A stretch of 64,000 nucleotides of DNA. Origin: Myxococcales bacterium (lineage in GTDB: Bacteria > Myxococcota > Polyangia > Polyangiales > Polyangiaceae). The notes beneath the pieces are model-generated. The model did not search any database, had not been told where the DNA came from, and was given only the letters and a program-made list of their open reading frames with translations. The translations under genes and the position numbers were made by a program. Position 1 is the first letter of the stretch, and the number at the start of each line of letters is the position of its first letter. Where the stretch lies: contig PLXW01000106.1 of the NCBI GenBank assembly GCA_003151595.1, positions 74,996 to 138,995 of the forward strand. Reading direction: 5' to 3'. Shown in pieces: positions 1-8,199 of the stretch.

Positions 1-64
1 GCTTCACTTCGAGGAGAGGGGCGAAGGCTCGTGCGAAGTCGACATCACTCGCGGGGTTGGGCAT
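1..64 (-). CDS. N-terminal start of an unknown gene, cut by the window edge
   Basis: On the minus strand an ATG at 62-64 opens a frame of 21 codons (MPNPASDVDF...) that runs off the left edge without a stop. No clear Shine-Dalgarno sequence precedes it. Too little is visible to name it, and it may not be a gene. Confidence 0.35.
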   Translation of the reverse strand, partial: MPNPASDVDFARAFAPLLEVK

Positions 65-216
65 TCGAGTAGTGGAACGTCCATTGAGGCGCGTGGGAAG
101 AGTCGCGCGCGTCGTCGTCGACGGGAGCGCGCTTGGCTCTCTGCGTCAGCACGCGAGCAGCGCGGCCGTTCCAAGGTAGGGGACGCGCGTACTCCCGGCG
201 AAGAGCGGACTCGCGT

Positions 217-720
217 CTACCCTCCGATGAACGCCTTCTCCAGCGCCTGGAGCACGTGATCGGCGACGACGTCGGCGTTCATCGCCTCCACGTCGTACTC
301 GCCGCGCTTTCCGACGCTGCCGCCGGAGTTGATGATCGTCGTGGTCGACGAGACGACGATCTTTCGATCGCTGCGGTTCGCCGAGAACGTGACCTCGATG
401 AAGCTCTTCTTCGTATCGGTCGTGCTCTCCGTGTACGGCTTGGGGACGATGTGGAGCGAGACCGCCGCCGAGGTGACGCCGCCCGCGGTGGTCGACGACT
501 CGTCTTGCTCGGTGGCCTTGGCGTCGTGCCCACTCGCCTTCAGGACTTCCGCGAGATCGCGCAGCACCGGGAGGATAATGTCCTTCTTCAGGGCGGCGAA
601 GCGCTCGGGGAACGCCGCCTTCGCCGCGCGAATCGCCGCGGCCACGCGCTCGGTCTCGGCCAGCTTCTCGTCGTAGGCGGCGAGAATTTGCTTCAGACGG
701 TTCTTCGCTTCGTCCTTCAT
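217..720 (-). CDS. hypothetical protein, 167 aa
   Basis: I do not recognise this protein. It has no signal peptide or membrane segment and is probably cytoplasmic. Residues 1-75 are Lys/Ala/Glu-rich and predicted helical, perhaps coiled coil (MKDEAKNRLKQI...). The second half looks like beta strands with Thr/Ser-rich stretches and ends with a short helix. Start and stop fit codon use, and the overlapping plus-strand frames are Arg-rich shadows. It is transcribed away from the lipoprotein gene at 816, with no operon partner visible. No catalytic motif is seen. Confidence 0.7.
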   Translation of the reverse strand: MKDEAKNRLKQILAAYDEKLAETERVAAAIRAAKAAFPERFAALKKDIILPVLRDLAEVLKASGHDAKATEQDESSTTAGGVTSAAVSLHIVPKPYTESTTDTKKSFIEVTFSANRSDRKIVVSSTTTIINSGGSVGKRGEYDVEAMNADVVADHVLQALEKAFIGG

Positions 721-815
721 CGAGTGTCGAGCTCCGCGCGGGTGGGGGCGCTCAACTTAGGCCGTCCGCGGCCTCTCGGGTTGCACTGATTCGGTGGAGG
801 CACGAGAGTCGGCCC

Positions 816-1340
816 GTGATGCGCGCGATCTCTGGCGGAGCCATCGGCGCGTGCGTCGGCGCGCTCGTACTGTCGGCGGGGTGCTCGCGGCGCGAGAACG
901 CTTCGCCCGCGACGCAAGTCACCGACGCGTCCGGCCTCGCCGATCTTTCGGTGCGCGTCCCCGGCGGGCTCTCGGTGGCGCGCGCGATCGACACGTTGTC
1001 GGTGACGGTGGATCCCGCGTCGTTCGGTGAGATGCAGGCGAAGGTGCGGGTGGGCGCGGTGGTCGGCGTGGAGACCGACGTCTTCGTGTTTCGTCAGGGG
1101 GACGATCGAGCGGTGCTCGAGCGGCGCGGCCTTGGACGCGGCGCGGACTTCGGCGTGAGCGCGAACACGTGGAGCACGGCGCGCGATGGAGTGCCCGCGC
1201 CGGGGACGAAGTACGTCGTCGAGGAGCAGCTGGTGCTCTTCGCGACGGACGTGGCGCCGGCGGCCGGAGCGACCTGGGATCCGCACGCGGGGAAGTTCGA
1301 GGCACTCTGGAGAGGGACGTTGAGGCAGGCGGAGGAGTGA
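816..1340 (+). CDS. predicted lipoprotein, 174 aa
   Basis: Begins with a hydrophobic signal sequence ending in the lipobox LSAGC (Cys near residue 23), so the mature protein should be lipid-anchored outside the inner membrane. The rest (about 150 aa) is beta-rich and matches no family I know. GTG at 816 is followed directly by ATG at 819, so the true start is one of the two. It stands alone, divergent from 217-720 and convergent with the lipoprotein gene at 1466. Confidence 0.7.
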   Translation: MMRAISGGAIGACVGALVLSAGCSRRENASPATQVTDASGLADLSVRVPGGLSVARAIDTLSVTVDPASFGEMQAKVRVGAVVGVETDVFVFRQGDDRAVLERRGLGRGADFGVSANTWSTARDGVPAPGTKYVVEEQLVLFATDVAPAAGATWDPHAGKFEALWRGTLRQAEE

Positions 1341-1465
1341 TTGCGGCGGTCTACTGGGGCCGACTCTCGCGAGAGTGCAGGATGTCGGCGCTCTCTCCTC
1401 CTTCCTCCCTTGGAAGGGCGGCGGGGTCGGAGCGGTGGGGTACTACTACCCGAAGAGCTGAGCGA

Positions 1466-2998
1466 TCAGAGAATGGGTGCCAGATAGAGCGATGCGGAAG
1501 CGCCGCTACCGGTGACATACCCCACCATCGAAAAAGTGTCCGCCAGTACGGCGGACGACACGCCGGTGGCCAGCGTGGCCGGAGCGGACGCGCCGGAGGC
1601 GTCGTAGACACCGAGGACCTCGTTCGTCAGGAGAATGAATTTCGATCCGATCGCCGGCTGGGGGTAACCGACGGAGGGGGGAAGCTGAGTAGGCACGCCA
1701 CCGGCCGATGGGATCACCGACACGCCGTTCGCACCATGCGCGAGGACGTAGCGCGAGTCGCGCGTGAACTTCAGATCCTGGAGGTAGCCGTTCCAGATTG
1801 GCCACGGGGGGAATGCCGCGGCCGTCGAGAGACCGTTCACCATCGGCGCTCCGCCGTCGCCGATCGTCTGCATCAGAAGCCCCCCGCCGTTGGGTGACAC
1901 GGCGCCCACGGCATCGCAGCCGCTGGCGAGGAGGGTCGTCTGCGTGCTCGGCGACGCGATCGCAAGGGTCACGAGCGCGCCCGCCGGGGTGCAGAAGAAC
2001 GTGTGACTCCCTGTCGGGTCAAAGAGCCCGCCGGAGCCTGTATTGGCTTGGGAGAAGAGCGAGGCGCCGGTCTTCGTGTCGTAGAGTTTCTCGGTGCCGG
2101 AGGAGGCATCCAGCACCCACACCGAGGTGCCTGTCGGGCTGCTCACTGCGTCGCCGGTCACGGAGAGCGTATGCGCGAACGTCGCGCCGTCGTACGCATC
2201 GGTGTAGTCGACCTTCGCGTTCGGTCCGGCGTCGGCGAGGCTCTTACTGTACTGGGTGAAGAGAGTTCCATTCGACCCGAACCACGTGGAGGGAAGGTCG
2301 CCGCCCGGATCGGTCATTTCCAGCAGGATCTGGGCCGCGCTGCCGTCGGTCGTGGAAACGAGGATCCCGGTCGGCTGCACGCTCGACGTGCTGGGGGCGA
2401 CCGCGACGTAGGCGATCGAGTTCCCGTCGAGGCTCACGTCGAGCGACCGGCCGACTGACATCGCGTGCGGCGCGACCGGCTGATACCCGTGCGCCGCCGT
2501 CCAGACGGCCAGGCTACCAATCTGCGCGATTGCCGCGCTCGGATTGAAGACGATGACGGCGCTGCTGCCGCGACGGAAAGAGAGCTCGTACGCGCTGTTG
2601 ACGATGAGCTGCGCGGCACCCCCCGCGACCGACTTGGCGTAGACCGAACCGTTCAGCGTGTAGACGACGTAGCCGTCGGAGGTGAAGCCGTTGAGCGTGA
2701 CGTCGCCGGTGGCGATGAGGGTGCCGGACTGCGTGGGGCCCGCGTCGGCGTCGGTGTCGCCGTCGTTGGTCGACGGAGCGTCGGGAGACGCGTCGGCGGC
2801 GTCGGGGCCTGCGTCGGGTGTGGAGAGCGGGTTGGCATCAGGGGATGCGTCGCTCGCGTGCGAAGCGTCGAGCGCGGGCGCATCCGGGCCGGCGTCACCG
2901 ATTGGCGCGGGGGTCACGTCGTCGTCACCGCTGCAGGCGGCGAGGGCCGCGAACGGGAGCGTGGAGAGCAAGGCAAGCAAAGTGAGGGGGCCGCGCAT
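1466..2998 (-). CDS. lipoprotein with Asp-rich linker and predicted beta-propeller
   Basis: 510 aa. Signal peptide with lipobox LAAC (Cys near residue 22), then a linker of about 75 residues very rich in Asp, Ala and Pro (GDAGPDAPALDASHASDA), a hallmark of Polyangia surface lipoproteins. The remaining 410 residues look like WD40/TolB-type propeller blades: repeated short strands, DGNSIAYVAV- and DSRYVLAHG-like motifs, and a terminal SMVGYV strand. Likely surface-exposed; ligand unknown. Single gene, with about 135 bp to the next gene on its 5' side. Confidence 0.75.
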   Translation of the reverse strand: MRGPLTLLALLSTLPFAALAACSGDDDVTPAPIGDAGPDAPALDASHASDASPDANPLSTPDAGPDAADASPDAPSTNDGDTDADAGPTQSGTLIATGDVTLNGFTSDGYVVYTLNGSVYAKSVAGGAAQLIVNSAYELSFRRGSSAVIVFNPSAAIAQIGSLAVWTAAHGYQPVAPHAMSVGRSLDVSLDGNSIAYVAVAPSTSSVQPTGILVSTTDGSAAQILLEMTDPGGDLPSTWFGSNGTLFTQYSKSLADAGPNAKVDYTDAYDGATFAHTLSVTGDAVSSPTGTSVWVLDASSGTEKLYDTKTGASLFSQANTGSGGLFDPTGSHTFFCTPAGALVTLAIASPSTQTTLLASGCDAVGAVSPNGGGLLMQTIGDGGAPMVNGLSTAAAFPPWPIWNGYLQDLKFTRDSRYVLAHGANGVSVIPSAGGVPTQLPPSVGYPQPAIGSKFILLTNEVLGVYDASGASAPATLATGVSSAVLADTFSMVGYVTGSGASASLYLAPIL

Positions 2999-3135
2999 GA
3001 CGATGTGATTCTCCGTGGGTCGCGAAGACCTTGGGAGTTAGATGGCACGCGCGGGAAAAGCATCCAGTCGAAGGCTGACGCATGAACGGGTGACGGGACG
3101 ACGGGAACCCGGCACGTCTGCGCGTGAGCCGCGAC

Positions 3136-3945
3136 TCAGCGCTTCGCGAAGAGCGCGTTGATCTCGGCGAACGAGATCGCGCCGTCCATCAGCGGCTCGG
3201 TGCGCCCTTCGCGAAGGAACGCGCCGGCGACGGAGGCTGCGCGGCCGAAGGCGATCTGGGCGATCGACGAGCCCACGCTGAGTCGGCGTACGCCGAGCGA
3301 CGACAGCGCGGAGGCGGCGGGGAGCTTCGTCCACGCGAGGACGTTGAGCGGCAATCCGATCGACGATGCGATCGCGCGGATGTCCGAGGCGTCCGTCGCC
3401 TTGGGGACGAAGAGGCCGTCGGCGCCGGCGTCCTTGTAGCGGCGCGCGCGCGCGAGCGTCTCGGTCACGCGCACCGGTTCGGGGACGAGTCCCTTCAAGT
3501 AGACGTCGGTCCGCGCGTTCACGAACAGGTCGACGCCGGCGCGCGCAGCGGCGCTCTTCACGCTGGCGATCTTGGCGGCGAGCAACTCGGGCGACGCGCT
3601 GCCGTCTTCCAGGTTGATCCCCACGGCGCCGACGCCGATGAGCGCCGCGATCGTCTCGCCGACGACGGCGGGATTTTCCGAGTAGCCCCCTTCGACGTCG
3701 ATCGACAGCGGCACCTTGATGACGCGCACGATCGCGCGCACCGCGGAGACGAGGCACTCGACGGGGACGGCGTCTCCGTCGGGGTAGCCGTTCGACCACG
3801 CGAGGCCGGCGCTCGTGGTGGCGAGCGCGCGGGCGCCGAGACTCTCGAAGAGGCGGGCGCTGCCGGCGTCCCAGCAGTTGGCGAGGAGGAGGAGATCGGG
3901 GCCGTCGTGGAGGCGGCGGAACGTGAGGGCGGCGTTCGCGGTCAT
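3136..3945 (-). CDS. isocitrate lyase/PEP mutase superfamily protein
   Basis: 269 aa TIM-barrel enzyme of the PEP mutase/isocitrate lyase superfamily, whose members make or break C-C or C-P bonds in 2-oxo acids such as oxaloacetate or 2-methylisocitrate. Family signatures: LLLANCWDAGSARLFE at the N-terminus, the Mg-binding strand SIDVEGGYS, GINLEDG, and NARTDVYL. The start chosen is the ATG at 3943-3945 (MTANAALTF); the open frame extends 29 codons further but those are Arg-rich and unlike the family. The exact substrate cannot be read from the sequence. Transcribed divergently from the small gene at 4031. Confidence 0.85.
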   Translation of the reverse strand: MTANAALTFRRLHDGPDLLLLANCWDAGSARLFESLGARALATTSAGLAWSNGYPDGDAVPVECLVSAVRAIVRVIKVPLSIDVEGGYSENPAVVGETIAALIGVGAVGINLEDGSASPELLAAKIASVKSAAARAGVDLFVNARTDVYLKGLVPEPVRVTETLARARRYKDAGADGLFVPKATDASDIRAIASSIGLPLNVLAWTKLPAASALSSLGVRRLSVGSSIAQIAFGRAASVAGAFLREGRTEPLMDGAISFAEINALFAKR

Positions 3946-4030
3946 GCGGTCGGATCTAGCACCGAGGCGTAGCGAGCCGAAGAGCGCGCGTGAGCGTTTC
4001 TTGGCACGCCTCGCGCACACCGATCGGCGC

Positions 4031-4240
4031 ATGACTCAGCCCTACCCGCACACGCCGAACGATCCGGGACAGCACGTGCCTCCGCCGGTGCACAACCCGA
4101 ATCTGCCGCAACGGATTCACGAGCCGATTCCGGTCGAGCCCATCCATCCCGAATTGCCGGAGCCGCCGCGGCCCGCGCCCGAGCCTGTGATTCAGCCGTT
4201 CGGACCGAGATTGCTCGGCGCTTCGGAACCGCGAACGTGA
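4031..4240 (+). CDS. small Pro-rich protein, 69 aa
   Basis: A 69-aa Pro/His/Glu-rich, probably disordered peptide (MTQPYPHTPNDPGQHVPPP...). It lies 85 bp from the divergent PEP-mutase-family gene and 19 bp before the Old Yellow Enzyme gene, so it may share that gene's transcript. It has no known domain. Low-complexity composition makes the call uncertain, but the frame fills the gap exactly and has no better alternative. Confidence 0.45.
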   Translation: MTQPYPHTPNDPGQHVPPPVHNPNLPQRIHEPIPVEPIHPELPEPPRPAPEPVIQPFGPRLLGASEPRT

Positions 4241-4259
4241 TCGGAGCATCCGACTCCTC

Positions 4260-5339
4260 ATGCCCGGACTCCTGTTCACTCCGTATCGCCTCGGTCGCAT
4301 CGAGCTCAAGAACCGCGCGGTCATGTCACCGATGACGCGCAGCCGCTCACCCGGCAGCGTGCCCGGCGAGCTCGTCGCGACGTACTACGCGCAGCGCGCG
4401 GCCGACGCGGGGCTGATCATCACGGAAGGGACGAGCCCGAGCCCGAACGGTCTCGGCTACCCGCGCATCCCGGGGCTCTTCAACGCCGAGCAAGCGCGCG
4501 GCTGGCGTGTCGTGACCGATGCTGTGCACGCGAAGGGCGGGCGCATCTTCGTGCAGCTGATGCACACGGGGCGCGTCGGGCACGAGAAGAACCTGCCGGC
4601 GGGTGGACGCGTGCTCGCGCCTTCGGCCATGGCGCTCCCCGATCAGAAGATGTGGGTCGACGAGCTCGCCGCGCAGGTGCCGCTCACGCTGGCGACGGAG
4701 ATGACCGAGGCGGACATCGAGCACGCGATCGAGGAGTACGTGACGAGCGCGAAGCTCGCGATCACGGCGGGCTTCGACGGCGTGGAGCTGCACGGCGCGA
4801 ACGGGTACCTCATCGAGCAGTTCTTGAACGCGACGAGCAATCACAGAACGGACAAGTGGGGCGGCTCGATCGAAGCGCGCGCGCGGTTCGGGTTCGAGGT
4901 GGCGCGGAGGACGGCGGACGCGATCGGCGGCGATCGTCTCGGCATCCGCATGTCTCCGTACGGAACGAACGGCGGCATGAAGGCGGATCCGGAAGTGGAG
5001 ACGTCGTACCCGTACTTCGCGGAGCGGATGCGCGACGCGGGGCTGGTCTATGTGCACGTGGTCGATCACAGCGCGATGGGCGCGCCGCCGGTGAGCGACA
5101 CCGTGAAGGCGGCGATCCGCGCGCGCTTCGGCGGGACGATCATCCTCGCCGGTGGGTACGACCTCGCGACGGCCGAGGCGGCGCTGGAGGCGAAGAAGGG
5201 CGAGCTCGTCGCGTTCGGACGACCGTACCTGGCGAATCCGGATTTCCTGGCGCGCGCGAAGGCGGGGCGGGCGCTCAATGCGCCGGACTTCGCGACGTTT
5301 TATACGCCGGGGGCGAAGGGGTATACGGACTATCCGTGA
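4260..5339 (+). CDS. Old Yellow Enzyme-family alkene reductase (NADH:flavin oxidoreductase)
   Basis: 359 aa FMN-dependent TIM barrel, the usual length for the NemA/XenB/OPR branch, which reduces activated C=C bonds or nitro compounds with NAD(P)H. Motifs: start LFTPYRLGRIELKNRAVMSP, FVQLMHTGRV, the substrate-binding HGANGYLIEQFLN with the His and Asn that bind the substrate oxygen, RTDKWGGSIE, and C-terminal phosphate-binding AFGRPYLANPD. Cytoplasmic. Physiological substrate unknown. Confidence 0.93.
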   Translation: MPGLLFTPYRLGRIELKNRAVMSPMTRSRSPGSVPGELVATYYAQRAADAGLIITEGTSPSPNGLGYPRIPGLFNAEQARGWRVVTDAVHAKGGRIFVQLMHTGRVGHEKNLPAGGRVLAPSAMALPDQKMWVDELAAQVPLTLATEMTEADIEHAIEEYVTSAKLAITAGFDGVELHGANGYLIEQFLNATSNHRTDKWGGSIEARARFGFEVARRTADAIGGDRLGIRMSPYGTNGGMKADPEVETSYPYFAERMRDAGLVYVHVVDHSAMGAPPVSDTVKAAIRARFGGTIILAGGYDLATAEAALEAKKGELVAFGRPYLANPDFLARAKAGRALNAPDFATFYTPGAKGYTDYP

Positions 5340-5364
5340 GCGGTCCGAGCGGTGGTGACCTCGC

Positions 5365-5577
5365 TCACTTGATGGCGACCTCGCACCGTCCGACCACCGC
5401 GAAGGGTGGCTTGCGCACGCACGGGTTGAGCGACGAAAGAGGGCACGCGGCGTCCGTGAAGCAAACGGCGCCGTCGCCGCTCGCGAGCGAAACGCCGAGC
5501 GGCGCGACGACGAGCAGCACGAACAGCGCGCCGAAGGTCATGGCGGCGATCGCTCCCTGAGGTTTCGGGTTCGTCAT
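5365..5577 (-). CDS. small single-span membrane protein, 70 aa
   Basis: From ATG 5575-5577: a short polar N-terminus, one strong transmembrane helix (AAMTFGALFVLLVVAPLGVS), then an outside segment of about 40 residues with four Cys (CFTDAACP, PCVRKP, RCEV) that may form disulfides. No family recognised. It is convergent with the Old Yellow Enzyme gene and divergent from the CsbD-like gene. An upstream in-frame ATG at 5613 would add 12 residues. Confidence 0.6.
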   Translation of the reverse strand: MTNPKPQGAIAAMTFGALFVLLVVAPLGVSLASGDGAVCFTDAACPLSSLNPCVRKPPFAVVGRCEVAIK

Positions 5578-5674
5578 GGCTCCGAACGTGCACACCCCAT
5601 GCTCGGTAGCCAACTGCGCCCGCGGCGAATCCGCTGCGTGCGCTCAACCCTGGAGCTACGAGCGAGAGATCCAA

Positions 5675-5854
5675 ATGGGCGAAATCATCGACAAGGTCAA
5701 AGGCAAGATCGAGCGAACCGCGGGCGCGGCCTCGGGCGACAAGAAGCTCGAGAACCGGGGCAAACTGGACGAAGCGAAGGGCGCTGTCAAAGGCGCCGTG
5801 GAAGAGGTGAAACACGCCGTCAAAGAGGCCGTGAAGCCGTCGAAGACGCCGTGA
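5675..5854 (+). CDS. CsbD-like stress-response protein, 59 aa
   Basis: Typical CsbD-family size and pattern: MGEIIDKVKGKIERTAGAAS, GDKKLENRGKLDEAKG, then Lys/Glu/Ala-rich helices. CsbD proteins are small, abundant, hydrophilic and induced by general stress; their molecular role is not settled. The start chosen is ATG 5675, where family similarity begins. A hairpin lies 80 bp downstream. Confidence 0.85.
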   Translation: MGEIIDKVKGKIERTAGAASGDKKLENRGKLDEAKGAVKGAVEEVKHAVKEAVKPSKTP

Positions 5855-5935
5855 AGAAGTAGCGTCGCTTCCATTTCCCCACGGAAGGAGGAGCGGCGTT
5901 CTCGCCACAGTGACGCGTGAATGCTGCCGGGTGCC

Positions 5936-5970
5936 GCGCTCGCCACGCCTCCCTTGAGGTGGGCGAGCGC
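5936..5970. terminator. intergenic hairpin after the CsbD-like gene
   Basis: Perfect 9-bp arms GCGCTCGCC (5936-5944) and GGCGAGCGC (5962-5970), with a smaller GCCTC/GAGGT stem inside the loop. There is no clear U-run behind it, so termination is only a possibility. Confidence 0.4.
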
Positions 5971-6000
5971 GGCCACTCGTCTTCCGCCGCCGCGTCTCTC

Positions 6001-6040
6001 GTTCGTCGTCAGGAAGGACCGTTCGTCGTCAGGAAGGACT
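6001..6040 (+). repeat. tandem 20-bp duplication carrying two Shine-Dalgarno sequences
   Basis: GTTCGTCGTCAGGAAGGAC occurs at 6001-6019 and again at 6021-6039. Each unit contains AGGAAGGA. The second copy lies a few bases before the ATG at 6045 and serves as ribosome binding site; the first is a duplicate 20 bp upstream. Confidence 0.85.
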
Positions 6041-6044
6041 CGCC

Positions 6045-6680
6045 ATGCGTCGTATCGATTTCCAGAAGCTCACACGCAGAGGTAGCGCGCTCGTCGCGTC
6101 GGTCATGTTGGCCGTAGGAGCGGGTTGTGCCGCGGAGCCGGAGCCGATGGCGGTCGCGCCCGCGCCCACCTACGTGGAAGGGGCCAGCGTCCCCGCCCCC
6201 GCGGAGCCTGCCGACGCCGACGTGGTCTATGTGCAAGACCCACCGGTCGTGGAGATCGAGACCTACCCAAGCGTCGTGTATGAGGGTGTCCCGGTCTACT
6301 ATGTCGGCGGCGAGTGGTACCGGCGCGATGCGCGCGGCTGGGGCCATTACAGACAGGAGCCTCAGGAGCTCGGGCGGCAGCGCGAGTCGCACGATCGCGA
6401 TCCGCGATGGGTCCAGGCGCGCGAGGTCCAACCGCGGCGTGGCTCGGAGCAGGTGACACGCCCGGTGCAAGTGGCACCGCCGGCGTACGTCGCACGGCCG
6501 GAGCCGATCGCACGCCCGGAGCAAGTCGCACGTCCGAGTGTCGCGGAGCCGCGCGCGCAGGAGCGCAACGTGGCTCCCGCAGTCGTCGCGCCGGCGGCGA
6601 AGGAAGAGACGCAGGCTACTCCTCCTCCGAAACGCGGGCGGGCGCCGGTCAGGCGTGCGCCTCCCGCGGTGCATCGGTAG
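6045..6680 (+). CDS. lipoprotein with Tyr/Pro-rich domain and Arg/Pro-rich tail
   Basis: 211 aa. Signal peptide with lipobox VGAGC (Cys near residue 28). Residues 40-65 are Pro/Ala-rich; a central segment of about 45 residues (VYVQDPPVVEIETYPSVVYE, YYVGGEWYRRDARGWGHYR) resembles the short YXX-rich domain found in many small proteobacterial lipoproteins. The tail is Arg/Pro/Gln-rich with repeated VARPEP/VARPEQV units, a form often seen in proteins touching peptidoglycan or the outer membrane. Function unknown. Confidence 0.75.
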   Translation: MRRIDFQKLTRRGSALVASVMLAVGAGCAAEPEPMAVAPAPTYVEGASVPAPAEPADADVVYVQDPPVVEIETYPSVVYEGVPVYYVGGEWYRRDARGWGHYRQEPQELGRQRESHDRDPRWVQAREVQPRRGSEQVTRPVQVAPPAYVARPEPIARPEQVARPSVAEPRAQERNVAPAVVAPAAKEETQATPPPKRGRAPVRRAPPAVHR

Positions 6681-6714
6681 ATCCCGTATCTCGTCGCGGA
6701 TACGCTGTGCTGCG

Positions 6715-7329
6715 ATGCCCAAGCCGGTGGACCCCAGCGCGTCGACTCCGGCCTATCGGATCAAGGGCAACGTCTACAACGGCACGAAGGCGTACTTCGA
6801 GCGCAAGGTCCCCGGTGGGCTCGACGTCCTGTACGCCGCCATCAAGGATCCCGAGCTGCTCGCGTTCGTGCAGCAGAAGTTCCTCACGGTCGCCTGGTAC
6901 GACGCGCTCCCCGCCGTGCCGCTGATTCGTTGCGAGGCGCGCGCGCTCGGGCTGACTGTGCGCGCTTACCTGGAGCAGCGCGCGGCGTACCAGGCGGAGC
7001 ACGACCTCTCGGGGATCTACCGGTTTCTCTTTCAGGTCGTCGGCGCCGAGAACCTCGCCATGCGTTTGCCGCGCGTCTTCGTGCAGACGTGCGACTTCGG
7101 ATCGAGCGAGGTCAAGCTGCTCTCGCCGGGACACGTCGAGGGGCACATCCGGGATTTCCCCAATGTGCTCTATGAGTGGTTTTCGACGGCGCTACCGGCG
7201 TATGCGACGACCGCGTTGCGGAGGACCGGGGCGAAGGACGCCGTGGTGACGGCGCACCGGGCGGAGGCGAAGGGGGTAGGGTCGTTGCCGCTGGCGTCGT
7301 TGCATCTCGATTTTCGGTGGGGGGTGTGA
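6715..7329 (+). CDS. unknown cytoplasmic protein, possibly TIGR02265-like
   Basis: 204 aa from ATG 6715. No signal peptide or membrane segment. The layout (YNGTKAYFERKVPGGLDVLY, WYDALPAVPLIRCEARALG, a central IYRFLFQVVG and a C-terminal LDFRW strand) resembles the roughly 200-aa TIGR02265/DUF2378 paralogous family that is expanded in myxobacteria and has no known function. The match is by pattern only. It starts 34 bp after the lipoprotein gene. Confidence 0.7.
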   Translation: MPKPVDPSASTPAYRIKGNVYNGTKAYFERKVPGGLDVLYAAIKDPELLAFVQQKFLTVAWYDALPAVPLIRCEARALGLTVRAYLEQRAAYQAEHDLSGIYRFLFQVVGAENLAMRLPRVFVQTCDFGSSEVKLLSPGHVEGHIRDFPNVLYEWFSTALPAYATTALRRTGAKDAVVTAHRAEAKGVGSLPLASLHLDFRWGV

Positions 7330-7435
7330 GGGGGCGCTCCTGGACCGCGTGGGGAGAAGGAGCGCCGAGCCTCCACTGGATCGACTATGAGACGCATGCT
7401 CGCGAGGTCGCGAGAGACGAAGGAGATCGCAGGCG

Positions 7436-8092
7436 ATGCAGGTGACGATCGGTTTTTCCGACAAGGACATCGAGAAGCTCGACGAGATCCTCGACGGCTT
7501 CGGCACCGACATCGAATGGGCCGTCGGCTTTCTGGCGGCGGTCGTGAGCGGTCCGGATCACGTCCCGACGAGCGTGTGGCTCCCCGCGGTGCAAGACGAT
7601 GAACCGTTCGCGAACGACGCGGACGCGAAGATCGGCGTCGAGCTGTTGATGCGGCTTCACGAGCACGTGCGCACGGGACTCGAGACGGGCGCCGAGCGAC
7701 TGTGCCCTGAGCCCGACGACGTCGATGAGATCGCGAGCTTCTGCGGGGGCTACTTCGAAGGGTCGAGGCTGCATCCTTCGTGGGCCGGCGATGCGGTGGG
7801 GAGCATCCCCGTGATGTCGTTCGCGGCGCTGGCGGGGGAGACGGAGCTGGGAAAGGGCGAGCTCGCGACGGGCGCGGATGGGAAACCGCTGGTGGATCTG
7901 GACGCCTGGAAACGGAAGCAGCGGGAGAGCCTGGCGCACAACGTCGAGCAGCTTCACGTGCACTGGGCGGAGAAGCGGAACGCGATGCGGGTAGCGACGC
8001 GGCCGGCGCCGGCGCGGTCGACGAAGGTCGGGCGGAATGACGCGTGTCCGTGCGGGAGTGGGAAGAAGCACAAGAAGTGCTGTCTGGTGTAG
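7436..8092 (+). CDS. UPF0149 (YecA/YgfB) family protein with C-terminal SEC-C zinc motif
   Basis: 218 aa. The N-terminal half fits the all-helical UPF0149/YgfB domain (IEKLDEILDGF, IEWAVGFLAAVVSGPDHVP). The C-terminus is a classical SEC-C motif, VGRNDACPCGSGKKHKKCC, with the C-x-C-x(8)-CC zinc ligands also found at the end of SecA. Proteins of this architecture are widespread in proteobacteria; a link to ribosomes or secretion is suspected but unproven. Cytoplasmic. No partner gene nearby. Confidence 0.88.
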   Translation: MQVTIGFSDKDIEKLDEILDGFGTDIEWAVGFLAAVVSGPDHVPTSVWLPAVQDDEPFANDADAKIGVELLMRLHEHVRTGLETGAERLCPEPDDVDEIASFCGGYFEGSRLHPSWAGDAVGSIPVMSFAALAGETELGKGELATGADGKPLVDLDAWKRKQRESLAHNVEQLHVHWAEKRNAMRVATRPAPARSTKVGRNDACPCGSGKKHKKCCLV

Positions 8093-8199
8093 CGAGACGC
8101 GGAGAACGCGGTGCGGCGCCCGTCTGAGCGCAGCCTGCGCCACGGGTACTCCCCATTCGGGCGACATGCTCGCGCGCCCGTCACTGCTAATTCGAGGGC

